Under the pieces are notes generated by a model, which was given only the letters and a program-made list of their open reading frames with translations, was not told the origin of the DNA and searched no databases. Source: DASUCS01 sp041166365 (GTDB taxonomy: Bacteria > Actinomycetota > Acidimicrobiia > Acidimicrobiales > JACDCH01). Taken from it: DNA of 16,482 bases. The stretch is taken from positions 1 to 16,482 of the forward strand of contig JBEEFX010000151.1 of NCBI GenBank assembly GCA_041166365.1, in the 5' to 3' direction. Shown piece after piece: positions 6,882 to 13,453 of this stretch. The position numbers and the translations under genes were made by a program. Every line of letters begins with the position of its first letter. The first letter of the stretch is position 1.

Positions 6882-7630
6882 TGGACGATCTCGGGGGCGA
6901 GATCAAGCTGGGCTCGATGCTCTTCACGATGGTCGAGCCGCATCGTGGTCAAGAGGTTGCGTACAACCGCTGGTACGAGCGCGACCACTTCTACGCGGGA
7001 TGCATGGTCGGGCCCTGGCTGTTCGCCGGGCGGCGGTACGTCGCCACCCGTGCACTGAAGGAGCTGCGCTTCGGATCAGAACCCGATCTCTTCGGCGGCC
7101 GCGAGCTCGGCTCGTACCTCGCGGTCTACTGGATCCTCGACGGCCGTCACGACGACCACGTCGACTGGGCGTTGCGCCAGGTGCACTGGCTGCACGAGCA
7201 CGGCCGGATGTTCGCCGAACGCGACCACATCCACACCCTGATGTACGAGCTCGCATGGATCCACGGCCGTGCTGTTCCGGCGGAGCTCGCGCTCGACCAT
7301 CCCTTCGGCGGGCTGACCGCCACCGTCGTACACCTGAACGACGGCATCACGGTCGAGGATCTCGGAGCGTGGGTCGGCCGCCTCCAACCGGAGCTCGAGC
7401 TCGGCTTCACCCCCATCGCTCTACCCGAGGACGCGCCGGTGTCGCAGGCCCGTGTCGAAGGACACGTGCTCAATCTCTCGTTCACCACCGACGATCCGTC
7501 GACGTGGTGGGGCGAGCAGCGAGCCGCCGCCGACCAGTTGGAACGCGATGGCATCGGCACGATGCTCTGGACTGCCCCGTTCATCCCGACGGTTCCAGGC
7601 ACGGACACGTTCACCGACCAGCTCTGGTGA
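6881..7630 (+). CDS. Uncharacterised protein, EthD/dimeric alpha-beta-barrel-like
   Basis: This 249-residue protein (GTG start) is not one I can assign to a named family. The N-terminal third, with FTMVEPHRG near residues 15-23 and YNRWYERDHFYAG near 28-40 followed by GRRYVATR, looks like a ferredoxin-like dimeric alpha-beta-barrel strand-helix (EthD/Dabb type). A second region around TATVVHLNDGITVEDLGAW (about 146-164) may be a repeat of that fold. It is rich in Trp and His, with no signal peptide or membrane segment. The start is set at GTG 6881, overlapping the preceding stop by one base; ATG 6917 is an alternative. Its end overlaps the next gene by 4 nt (GTGA). Such folds often bind small aromatic or polyketide-like molecules, so an accessory role to the upstream hydrolase is plausible but inferred. 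Confidence 0.75.
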   Translation: MDDLGGEIKLGSMLFTMVEPHRGQEVAYNRWYERDHFYAGCMVGPWLFAGRRYVATRALKELRFGSEPDLFGGRELGSYLAVYWILDGRHDDHVDWALRQVHWLHEHGRMFAERDHIHTLMYELAWIHGRAVPAELALDHPFGGLTATVVHLNDGITVEDLGAWVGRLQPELELGFTPIALPEDAPVSQARVEGHVLNLSFTTDDPSTWWGEQRAAADQLERDGIGTMLWTAPFIPTVPGTDTFTDQLW

Positions 7631-8388
7631 TCGCACTCCCGGATCGCGTCATCGGCGACCCACGAACGCTGCTCGCACAGTTCGGCGAGATCTTCGTCGC
7701 GTTCGACGACGACGAGTCCGGCTGTCTCGTCACGGCGGTCGCAACACCGTCCGGCGACTGGTGTGTGAAACACGCAGTGAACCACCGCGGGGTGGACGCC
7801 CAGGCGCGGGCCCTTGCCGTACACCGCGCGGTGCAACATCCGGCCCTCGTCGGGCCGACGCGCGTTGTCGAAGGGGACGACGGTCCGATCCTCGTGTATC
7901 CGTGGATACGCGGCGAGCAACTGCGGATGAACCCGATGGTCATCCAGCTCTCGACCATCGCTCGGCTCGTGGCGATCGAGACCGTCATCGAGGTACACGC
8001 GTTGATCAACAAAGCCGGCTTCGTGTCGATCGATCTCTACGACGGCAACTTGCTCTACGACGACCGCGTGCACGTGATCGACATCGACGAATACCGCCCG
8101 GCGCCCTTCGTGCTCGATGCGGACCGCACCCTTGGCTCGACCCGCTTCATGGCGCCCGAGGAGTTCGTGCGGGGCGCGACGCTCGACGCCCGCACCACCG
8201 TCTTCCAACTGGGCCGCACCGCTGCGGTGCTGTTCGATCCGCCGCAGGGCCTGAACCGCGGCCACGTACCCATTGCGCTGGTGCCGATCATCGCTCGAGC
8301 GACGGCCGACGAGCCCGACGACCGCTTCGAGGACGCGGGGACGTTGTTGCACGCATGGCGATCGGCACTACGCGACACGACAAACTGA
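7627..8388 (+). CDS. Divergent protein-kinase-fold protein
   Basis: This 253-residue single-domain protein has a Ser/Thr-kinase-like layout and no membrane segment. Visible motifs are a beta3-type lysine (WCVKHA, K48), a HPALV segment (about 71-75) after the presumed alphaC helix, a catalytic-loop-like SIDLYDGN (D136, N141), a metal-loop-like DID (152-154) in place of DFG, and MAPEEF (A176-P177-E178). There is no clear glycine-rich loop, HRD is replaced by SID, and the alphaC Glu appears to be Gln (Q59). It may be a weak or specialised kinase, a small-molecule kinase, or a pseudokinase. The GTG at 7627 overlaps the previous stop by 4 nt (GTGA), which argues for translational coupling. The next gene starts 4 nt after its stop. 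Kinase fold is likely; activity and target are unknown. Confidence 0.75.
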   Translation: MIALPDRVIGDPRTLLAQFGEIFVAFDDDESGCLVTAVATPSGDWCVKHAVNHRGVDAQARALAVHRAVQHPALVGPTRVVEGDDGPILVYPWIRGEQLRMNPMVIQLSTIARLVAIETVIEVHALINKAGFVSIDLYDGNLLYDDRVHVIDIDEYRPAPFVLDADRTLGSTRFMAPEEFVRGATLDARTTVFQLGRTAAVLFDPPQGLNRGHVPIALVPIIARATADEPDDRFEDAGTLLHAWRSALRDTTN

Positions 8389-8392
8389 CTAC

Positions 8393-9748
8393 GTGATCCG
8401 AGTTCCCGACCCGTGCTTGCTGGTGCTGATCGGTGCACCTGGCGCGGGGAAGTCGTACTGGGCGAACGAGTGGTTCCGGCCGGAGCAGGTCGTGTCATCC
8501 GACGGCTTGCGTGCGGTCGTGGGGCAGGGCGAGCACGACCAGCGCGCCAGCAAGGATGCCTTCGCCGTGCTCGACCTCATCGTCGAGCGCCGCCTGAAGC
8601 GCAAGCTCACGACCGTGATCGACTCCACCGCACTGGAGCCCGACCGTCGGGCGTCGTACATCGCGGCGGCGCGCCAGGCCCGCGTGCCGGTGTTCGCCAT
8701 CGTGTTCGACACAGCCGACGACGTGTGCCGCGCCCGCAACAAGCAGCGCGATCACCCGGTGCCGCCGAAGATCCTGAGGGGCCAGCTCGACGCGGCCGCT
8801 GCGCTCCGGTCGGCCATTCATGACGAGGCCTTCGACGCGGTGCACGTCGCCGAGCCGATCACGGTTGTCTCCCCCGACTACGTCCATGCACCCACGTTCG
8901 CCGCCAAACAGAAGGAGAACCCGGTGTCGCTTCAATTCGGCATCCATGTCGCGCGCTTCGAGGAGGACGTCGCCCACGTTGCCCTCGCCGCAGAGCAGGC
9001 CGGCTTCACGCAGCTCACGGTCATGGACCACTTCGTGCAGATCCCCGGCGTCGGCCCCGAGTGGGAGGACATGTTCGAGAGCTACACCACGCTCGGCTAC
9101 CTCGCCGGCGTCACCTCGACGATGAAGCTCGGGACACTCGTGACGGGAATCACCTATCGGAACATCGCCCACCTCGCAAAGATCGTCGCAACCCTCGATG
9201 TGCTGTCCCACGGCCGCGCCATCTGCGGTGTGGGCGCCGCATGGTTCAAGCGCGAGCACGAGCTGTACGGCTGGGAGTTCCCGCCGAACGCCCGCCGGTA
9301 CGCGCTGCTCGAGGACGCGTTGCAGCTCCTACCTCTGATGTGGGGACGGGGGTCGCCCGCGTTCGAGGGCAGGACGATCACCGTGCCGGAAGCGATCTGC
9401 TACCCGCGCCCGGTGCAGGAGCAGGTCCCGATCATGGTCGGCGGTGGTGGCGAACGGAAGACCTTGAAGCTCGTCGCGCGGTATGCCGACGCCTGCAACG
9501 TCTTCGGCGACGCGGCCACGGTGCGGCACAAGGTCGACGTCCTGCACAAGCACTGCGCGACGGTCGAGCGCGACCCGGCCGACATCACCGTCACACAGCT
9601 CTCGGTTCCGGACGCAGACGCGCCAGTCGAGGATCAGATCGGCCGCTATCGGGAGCTGGCCGAGGCCGGTGTACAGATGGCAATCGTCGGCCTGACCCAG
9701 GTCGAGGCGATCGAGCAGTTCGCGCCCGTGATCGACGCGTTCCGCTAG
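8393..9748 (+). CDS. Fusion: Pnkp-type polynucleotide kinase domain + LLM (F420-type) oxidoreductase
   Basis: This 451-residue two-domain protein starts with GTG. Residues 1 to about 170 are a P-loop kinase resembling the 5'-OH polynucleotide kinase domain of bacterial Pnkp: Walker A GAPGAGKS (14-21), SSD (35-37), EHDQ-x4-DAF (47-57), VIDST (76-79), and a lid with ARNKQRDHPVPP (114-125). Residues 178-451 are a luciferase-fold oxidoreductase (SLQFGIHV; LSHGRAICGVGAAW; VPIMVGGGGERKTLKLVARYADACN), near the Rv1855c-type F420 group. The domains are joined without a frameshift. The gene lies 4 nt after the kinase-like gene and its stop shares CTAG with the opposing MarR gene. A strong internal ribosome site at the junction may yield the second domain alone. 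The phosphoryl acceptor and redox substrate are unknown. Fusions of this kind may exist in databases; I could not check. Confidence 0.88.
   Translation: MIRVPDPCLLVLIGAPGAGKSYWANEWFRPEQVVSSDGLRAVVGQGEHDQRASKDAFAVLDLIVERRLKRKLTTVIDSTALEPDRRASYIAAARQARVPVFAIVFDTADDVCRARNKQRDHPVPPKILRGQLDAAAALRSAIHDEAFDAVHVAEPITVVSPDYVHAPTFAAKQKENPVSLQFGIHVARFEEDVAHVALAAEQAGFTQLTVMDHFVQIPGVGPEWEDMFESYTTLGYLAGVTSTMKLGTLVTGITYRNIAHLAKIVATLDVLSHGRAICGVGAAWFKREHELYGWEFPPNARRYALLEDALQLLPLMWGRGSPAFEGRTITVPEAICYPRPVQEQVPIMVGGGGERKTLKLVARYADACNVFGDAATVRHKVDVLHKHCATVERDPADITVTQLSVPDADAPVEDQIGRYRELAEAGVQMAIVGLTQVEAIEQFAPVIDAFR
8911..8926 (+). promoter_or_regulatory. Internal ribosome binding site and in-frame GTG at the domain junction
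   Basis: GAAGGAG (8911-8917) stands 6 nt before GTG (8924-8926), in frame with the fusion gene. The GTG codes residue 178, exactly where the LLM domain begins (SLQFGIHV). It is the best Shine-Dalgarno sequence in the four-gene block. Starting here would give a 274-residue stand-alone oxidoreductase of normal family length. Confidence 0.65.
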
Positions 9749-10167
9749 CCGAGCTGCCTCAGGACGTCGCTCATCTGATCGCGGAACTTGCGGAGCTCGG
9801 CTCGGTGCGCGGCCGACAACCGCTCGAGGAGGTTCGAACCGCTGGGCGTGAGCCGCAGACGTTGGCGGCGACGATCTTCGGGGTCGGTCTGTCGACGGAG
9901 GTACCGCGCGGCGACCGCTCGATCCACCAGCTCGACCACCGAGTTGTGCTGTAGCTGGAGATGGTCGGCCACTGCGCCGATCGTGGGTGCCTCGCCCGAC
10001 GGGAACCCGCGGACCGCCAGGAGGAGCTGGTGCTGGTTCGGCGTCAGCCCCTCGCGACGAGCGGCCTCCTCCGAGAACCTAAGGAAGACGCGCAGGGCGT
10101 GTCTGAACTCGGCGAGGTTTCGATAGTCGCGGTCCGCGAGCACGCTTGTGAGAATACCTCGTGACAC
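9745..10167 (-). CDS. MarR-family transcriptional regulator
   Basis: This 140-residue winged-helix protein presumably binds DNA as a dimer. The region LTPNQHQLLLAVRG is followed by a helix-turn-helix (TIGAVADHLQLQHNSVVELVDRA), then the wing with the hallmark DPEDRRRQRLRLTPSG. The N- and C-terminal helices rich in Arg and Glu fit the dimer interface. The GTG at 10167 gives MSRGILTS; nearby GTG codons are alternatives. Its stop overlaps that of the LLM fusion gene in the 4-base palindrome CTAG. It diverges from the ClC gene with 14 nt between starts, so it probably controls itself and the transporter. An 11-bp palindrome sits over its start codon. The ligand is not predictable. Confidence 0.9.
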   Translation of the reverse strand: MSRGILTSVLADRDYRNLAEFRHALRVFLRFSEEAARREGLTPNQHQLLLAVRGFPSGEAPTIGAVADHLQLQHNSVVELVDRAVAARYLRRQTDPEDRRRQRLRLTPSGSNLLERLSAAHRAELRKFRDQMSDVLRQLG

Positions 10168-10175
10168 GATACTTT
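10159..10175. promoter_or_regulatory. Candidate MarR operator and leaderless ClC promoter
   Basis: TCGTGACACGA (10159-10169) is a perfect odd palindrome over the marR-like start codon. It is followed at once by TACTTT (10170-10175), a TANNNT box 6 nt before the ClC GTG at 10182. No Shine-Dalgarno sequence precedes that GTG. Binding at the palindrome would abut the -10 box. The operator role is inferred from position. Confidence 0.45.
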
Positions 10176-10181
10176 TGACGC

Positions 10182-11753
10182 GTGCAACGCGGAGCGCAGC
10201 GTCTCCTGTACCTCACGGCCTTGGCGGCGCTGGTCGGGCTGATGGCGGGCGGCGCCGCGTGGCTGCTGCTGCGCCTGATCGGACTCATCACCAACATCGC
10301 TTTGTTCCACCAGGTCGGGTGGACGTCGCCGTCCTTCTCGACGCTGCACCGATCGCCGCTGATGATCGTTGCGGCCGTCATCGGCGGGCTACTCGTCTCG
10401 CTGCTCGCGCTGTGGTCACCGGTGATCCGCGGTCACGGCATCCCCGAGGCGATGGAGGCGGTGCTGACGAAGCACAGCCGGATCCAGCCCCGCACCGCCC
10501 TCGCCAAACCGCTGTCCGCTGCGATCAGCATCGGGACGGGCGGCCCCTTCGGGGCCGAGGGCCCGATCATCGTCACGGGCGGCGCCATCGGGTCGCTGAT
10601 CGGCCAGGTGCTGCCAATGACCGCATCCGAGCGCAAGATCCTGCTGGCCAGCGGCGCGGCCGCTGGCATGTCGGCGACGTTCGGCACCCCACTCGCGGCG
10701 GTGGTGCTCGTCATCGAGCTGCTCCTGTTCGAGTTCTCGACGCGCGCGTTCATCCCGCTCGTCGTCGCGTCGGCGGTCGCCGGCGGGGTCCACGCTGCGC
10801 TCTTCGGCTCGGGCCCGTTCTTCGCCATCCCGGATCACCAGTTCTCCGGCCTTCCGACACTGCCCGTGTTCGCGGTCCTCGGCCTCGCGGCCGGATTGCT
10901 CGCCGTCGTCGTCGCGAAGGGGCTCTTCCTCGTCGAGGACCTGTACCGCCGCTTGCCGGTGCACGAGTTCTGGCATCCGGTGATCGGCGGGGTGGCGTTC
11001 GCCAGCGTCGGGCTCATCGCCCCGCGTGCGCTGGGGGTCGGCTACGACGCGATCACGGACGTGCTGAGCAACCGACTGGCGCTCGGCACGGTCGCGGTGC
11101 TGGCGACCGTCAAGCTGGTCGCATGGTGGCTCGCGCTGGGCTCCGGCACCTCCGGCGGGACGCTCGCACCACTACTGCTCGTCAGCGCCGGTTTCGGCAG
11201 CGTGTTCGGTGCTGCCGCCAACGATCTGCTGCCGAGCATCGGGGTCTCACAAGGAGCCTTTGCGCTGGTCGCGATGGCGGCCGTGTTCGGCGCGGCTACT
11301 CGGGCATCGTTCGCGTCGATCATCTTCGTGTTCGAGCTGACCGGCGACTACAAGGCGATCCTTCCGCTCATGGTGGCCACCGTCTTGGCCGACCTCGTCG
11401 CCGAAGCGCTGCTCGATGAGAGCCTGATGACCGAGAAGTTGTCGCGGCGAGGATTGCGGGTGCACTCCGAGCTGGAGGTCGACGCACTCCGAACTGTGCC
11501 GGTGGCCGACGTGATGACCTCCGTCGAACCGACCCCACACGACGGAACCACCTGTGTCGCCCCCACCGATGTTGCCATCGTCGCCCTCGAGGTGATGCTC
11601 GAGGAAGGCGTGGAATCGCTACCCGTCGTCAGCGACGGAATGCTCGTCGGCGTGTGCACGCCCGCGACGATCATCCGCGCGCGTGCGGAGCGCTTCGAGC
11701 ACGAACGGGTTCAACCCGGCTGGGTCACCAGGGCGCTGAAGCGCTCGATCTGA
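10182..11753 (+). CDS. ClC-family chloride channel/transporter with C-terminal CBS-like region
   Basis: This 523-residue integral membrane protein moves chloride or a related anion. ClC selectivity motifs are visible: GHGIPEA (84-90, normally GSGIP), GGPFGAEGP (120-128) with the gating glutamate E126, and GTSGGTLAPLL (normally GxFxP). Around ten hydrophobic helices precede a cytosolic tail from about residue 420 whose VADVMTSVEP and VESLPVVSDGMLVGVCT segments are CBS-like. At the position of the E. coli ClC-ec1 internal proton glutamate (IEE) this protein has I-E-L, so proton coupling may be lost. The GTG start at 10182 is supported by a TACTTT box 6 nt upstream. The 3' end overlaps the opposing LLM gene by 43 nt. 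The divergent MarR gene is the likely regulator. Family assignment is firm; channel versus antiporter is open. Confidence 0.93.
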   Translation: MQRGAQRLLYLTALAALVGLMAGGAAWLLLRLIGLITNIALFHQVGWTSPSFSTLHRSPLMIVAAVIGGLLVSLLALWSPVIRGHGIPEAMEAVLTKHSRIQPRTALAKPLSAAISIGTGGPFGAEGPIIVTGGAIGSLIGQVLPMTASERKILLASGAAAGMSATFGTPLAAVVLVIELLLFEFSTRAFIPLVVASAVAGGVHAALFGSGPFFAIPDHQFSGLPTLPVFAVLGLAAGLLAVVVAKGLFLVEDLYRRLPVHEFWHPVIGGVAFASVGLIAPRALGVGYDAITDVLSNRLALGTVAVLATVKLVAWWLALGSGTSGGTLAPLLLVSAGFGSVFGAAANDLLPSIGVSQGAFALVAMAAVFGAATRASFASIIFVFELTGDYKAILPLMVATVLADLVAEALLDESLMTEKLSRRGLRVHSELEVDALRTVPVADVMTSVEPTPHDGTTCVAPTDVAIVALEVMLEEGVESLPVVSDGMLVGVCTPATIIRARAERFEHERVQPGWVTRALKRSI

Positions 11754-12559
11754 TCGACGAGGTCGGCGCAGGAGATCGACGGGAACCGCACCTGCACCTG
11801 GTCGACGCCGAGCTCCTCGAAGTACGGGATCGAGGCGGCCACCTTCTCCGGTGGGCCCGGCGGGCCGAACGCGCCGATCGTGAACGGACCGGTGCGCCCC
11901 GCGGCGTCACGCAGGTCACGGATGCGGGCGATGGCCGACGCCATGCCTTCCTTCGGCGGGCCCTGCGGCAACCAGCCGTCACCTCGCAGCGCCGCGCGTC
12001 GCATGGCCGCCGGCGACGAGCCGCCGACCCAGATCGGCGGTCCTCCCGGCTGGACGGGTCGCGGGCTCTGACCGAGGTCGCCTCCGCCCCATTCGTCGGC
12101 GAACGCAGTGCGGACCTCGTCGATCGCCGTGTCGGTCAGCGCGCCCCGTCCGGCAAACGACACACCGAGCGCGTCGAACTCCTCCTCGACGTGGCCGGCA
12201 CCGACACCGAGAATCGCTCGCCCTCCGGAAAGCGCGTCGAGGGTCGCGAACGCCTTCGCCGTCTGCAACGGGTGGCGATAGGCGGCCACGTACACGTGAC
12301 TCAACAGGCCGACGCGGCTGGTCACGCCCGCGAGCCAGCCGAGAGTGGCGATGGTGTCGTACCACGTCGTGCTCATCGCGTCGGCCTTCGCGCGCGGGAT
12401 GGCGACGTGGTCGCACACGGCGACGTATGCGAAACCAGCGCGATCGCACGCGCGCGCGACCGTCTTCAGCTCGTCGGCCCCCGCGGTTCGCTCCCAGTCT
12501 TCGACGAAGATCGTGCTCTGCGCCTGGATCGGCAGCTGCATCCCGAACGACAGGCTCAC
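11711..12559 (-). CDS. LLM-class F420-dependent oxidoreductase
   Basis: This 282-residue luciferase-fold oxidoreductase is of the F420-type group. Marks are SFGMQLPIQ at the N-terminus, CDHVAIP (49-55), the LSGGRAILGVGAGHVEEEF signature at 110-128, and PPIWVGGSSPAAMRRAALRGDGWLP (about 174-198), which contacts the cofactor. The GTG at 12559 overlaps the stop of the upstream LLM gene by 4 nt (GTGA), indicating translational coupling and perhaps a heteromeric or sequential pair. Its last 14 codons lie opposite the end of the ClC gene. The substrate is unknown, and F420 rather than FMN is inferred from subgroup resemblance. Confidence 0.9.
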   Translation of the reverse strand: MSLSFGMQLPIQAQSTIFVEDWERTAGADELKTVARACDRAGFAYVAVCDHVAIPRAKADAMSTTWYDTIATLGWLAGVTSRVGLLSHVYVAAYRHPLQTAKAFATLDALSGGRAILGVGAGHVEEEFDALGVSFAGRGALTDTAIDEVRTAFADEWGGGDLGQSPRPVQPGGPPIWVGGSSPAAMRRAALRGDGWLPQGPPKEGMASAIARIRDLRDAAGRTGPFTIGAFGPPGPPEKVAASIPYFEELGVDQVQVRFPSISCADLVDQIERFSALVTQPG

Positions 12560-13431
12560 GGGATGAACCGTTCGGCGAATCTGCTGAGCTGCACGCAGGC
12601 CTCGTCGATGTCCTTCACACGATTCGAGAGCACGAGTCGCACCGCGCCGGCCTTCTCCGCGGTCTCGAGCCGTTCATCGTCCAGTTGATCGAGCAGTCCG
12701 CCGAGCGTGATCTCGACCCGGTCGGGATCGCGTCCTACGGCGAGGGCCGCTTCGCGCATCTGCCCGATCCGCTCCTCGAGCAGTTCGCCCGCGAGACCGA
12801 GCGGGTGGAAGCCGTCGCCGAGCCGGCCGGCCCGTCGCGCCGCCGCCGCAGTGTGGCCACCGATGTGAATGGGCACGCCCCCCGCCTGGACCGGCTTCGG
12901 GAAACTGCATGCACGTGCGAACGAGAAGAATTCGCCGTGGAAGGTCGCCTCCTCCTCGCGCCACAGCGTCCTCATCGCCTCGATGCACTCATCCGCTCGT
13001 CGACCCCGCGTCGTGGGATCGATGTTGAGCGCCAACGCCTCCTCCTTCAGCCAGCCCACACCGACACCGATCGTCAGTCGACCGCCCGAGAGCCGATCGA
13101 TGGTGGCCAGTCGCTTCGCCAACTGCACCGGGTGGTGCTCGGGCAACACGAGCAGGCCCGTGCCCAAGCCGAGGGTGGACGTGCACCCCGCGATGAACGC
13201 CAGGAGATCGAGCGGATCCGGGATGTCGGCGTGGTCGGGCAACGTCATCCGGCCATCCGGTGCGTACGGGTACTGGCTGGTGTAGCCCGCCGGCACCACC
13301 ATGTGCTCGGCGACGTACAGCGAATCGAATCCGCAGGTTTCGGCGTGCTGCGCGAACCGACGAATCCAGTCGGGTTCAGCGACGGCACCGGCGCGATAGG
13401 GCGGGAGGAGTCCGAACTTCACGGCGGGCAT
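12556..13431 (-). CDS. LLM-class F420-dependent oxidoreductase (TIGR03619-like)
   Basis: This 291-residue luciferase-fold oxidoreductase has features of the TIGR03619-type F420 group: KFGLLPPYR near the start, YVAEHMVVP (39-47), LSGGRLTIGVGVGWLKEE (114-131), RADECIEAMRTLW (145-157), PKPVQAGGVPIHIGG (178-192) and RRAGRLGDGFHP (199-210). The ATG at 13431 (MPAVKFG) is preferred; an in-frame ATG at 13455 would overlap the divergent thiolase start and add the poor leader MTRFYCAT. Only 22 nt separate this start from the thiolase ATG. Its stop overlaps the start of the second LLM gene. The two LLM proteins are clearly different in sequence, so this is not a recent duplication. Substrate unknown. 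Confidence 0.9.
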   Translation of the reverse strand: MPAVKFGLLPPYRAGAVAEPDWIRRFAQHAETCGFDSLYVAEHMVVPAGYTSQYPYAPDGRMTLPDHADIPDPLDLLAFIAGCTSTLGLGTGLLVLPEHHPVQLAKRLATIDRLSGGRLTIGVGVGWLKEEALALNIDPTTRGRRADECIEAMRTLWREEEATFHGEFFSFARACSFPKPVQAGGVPIHIGGHTAAAARRAGRLGDGFHPLGLAGELLEERIGQMREAALAVGRDPDRVEITLGGLLDQLDDERLETAEKAGAVRLVLSNRVKDIDEACVQLSRFAERFIP

Positions 13432-13453
13432 CGTCGCGCAGTAGAACCGAGTC
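13432..13453. promoter_or_regulatory. 22-nt divergent start region, LLM / thiolase
   Basis: Only 22 bases separate two divergent start codons, so promoters must lie inside the neighbouring reading frames or drive leaderless messages. TAGAAC (13442-13447) ends 6 nt before the thiolase ATG, the right place for a -10 box though its last base is C instead of T. It is also half of the KstR-type core. No Shine-Dalgarno sequence is seen for the thiolase. Confidence 0.35.

Noticed and set aside
11702..11712. GAACGGGTTC, resembling the KstR core
   Set aside because: It lacks the outer T of the consensus, lies inside coding sequence at a convergent gene end, and is far from any start codon.
11733..11757. 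Short inverted repeats near the ClC stop as a terminator
   Set aside because: The stems are about 5 bp with tiny loops, there is no T-tract, and they lie inside both overlapping coding ends.
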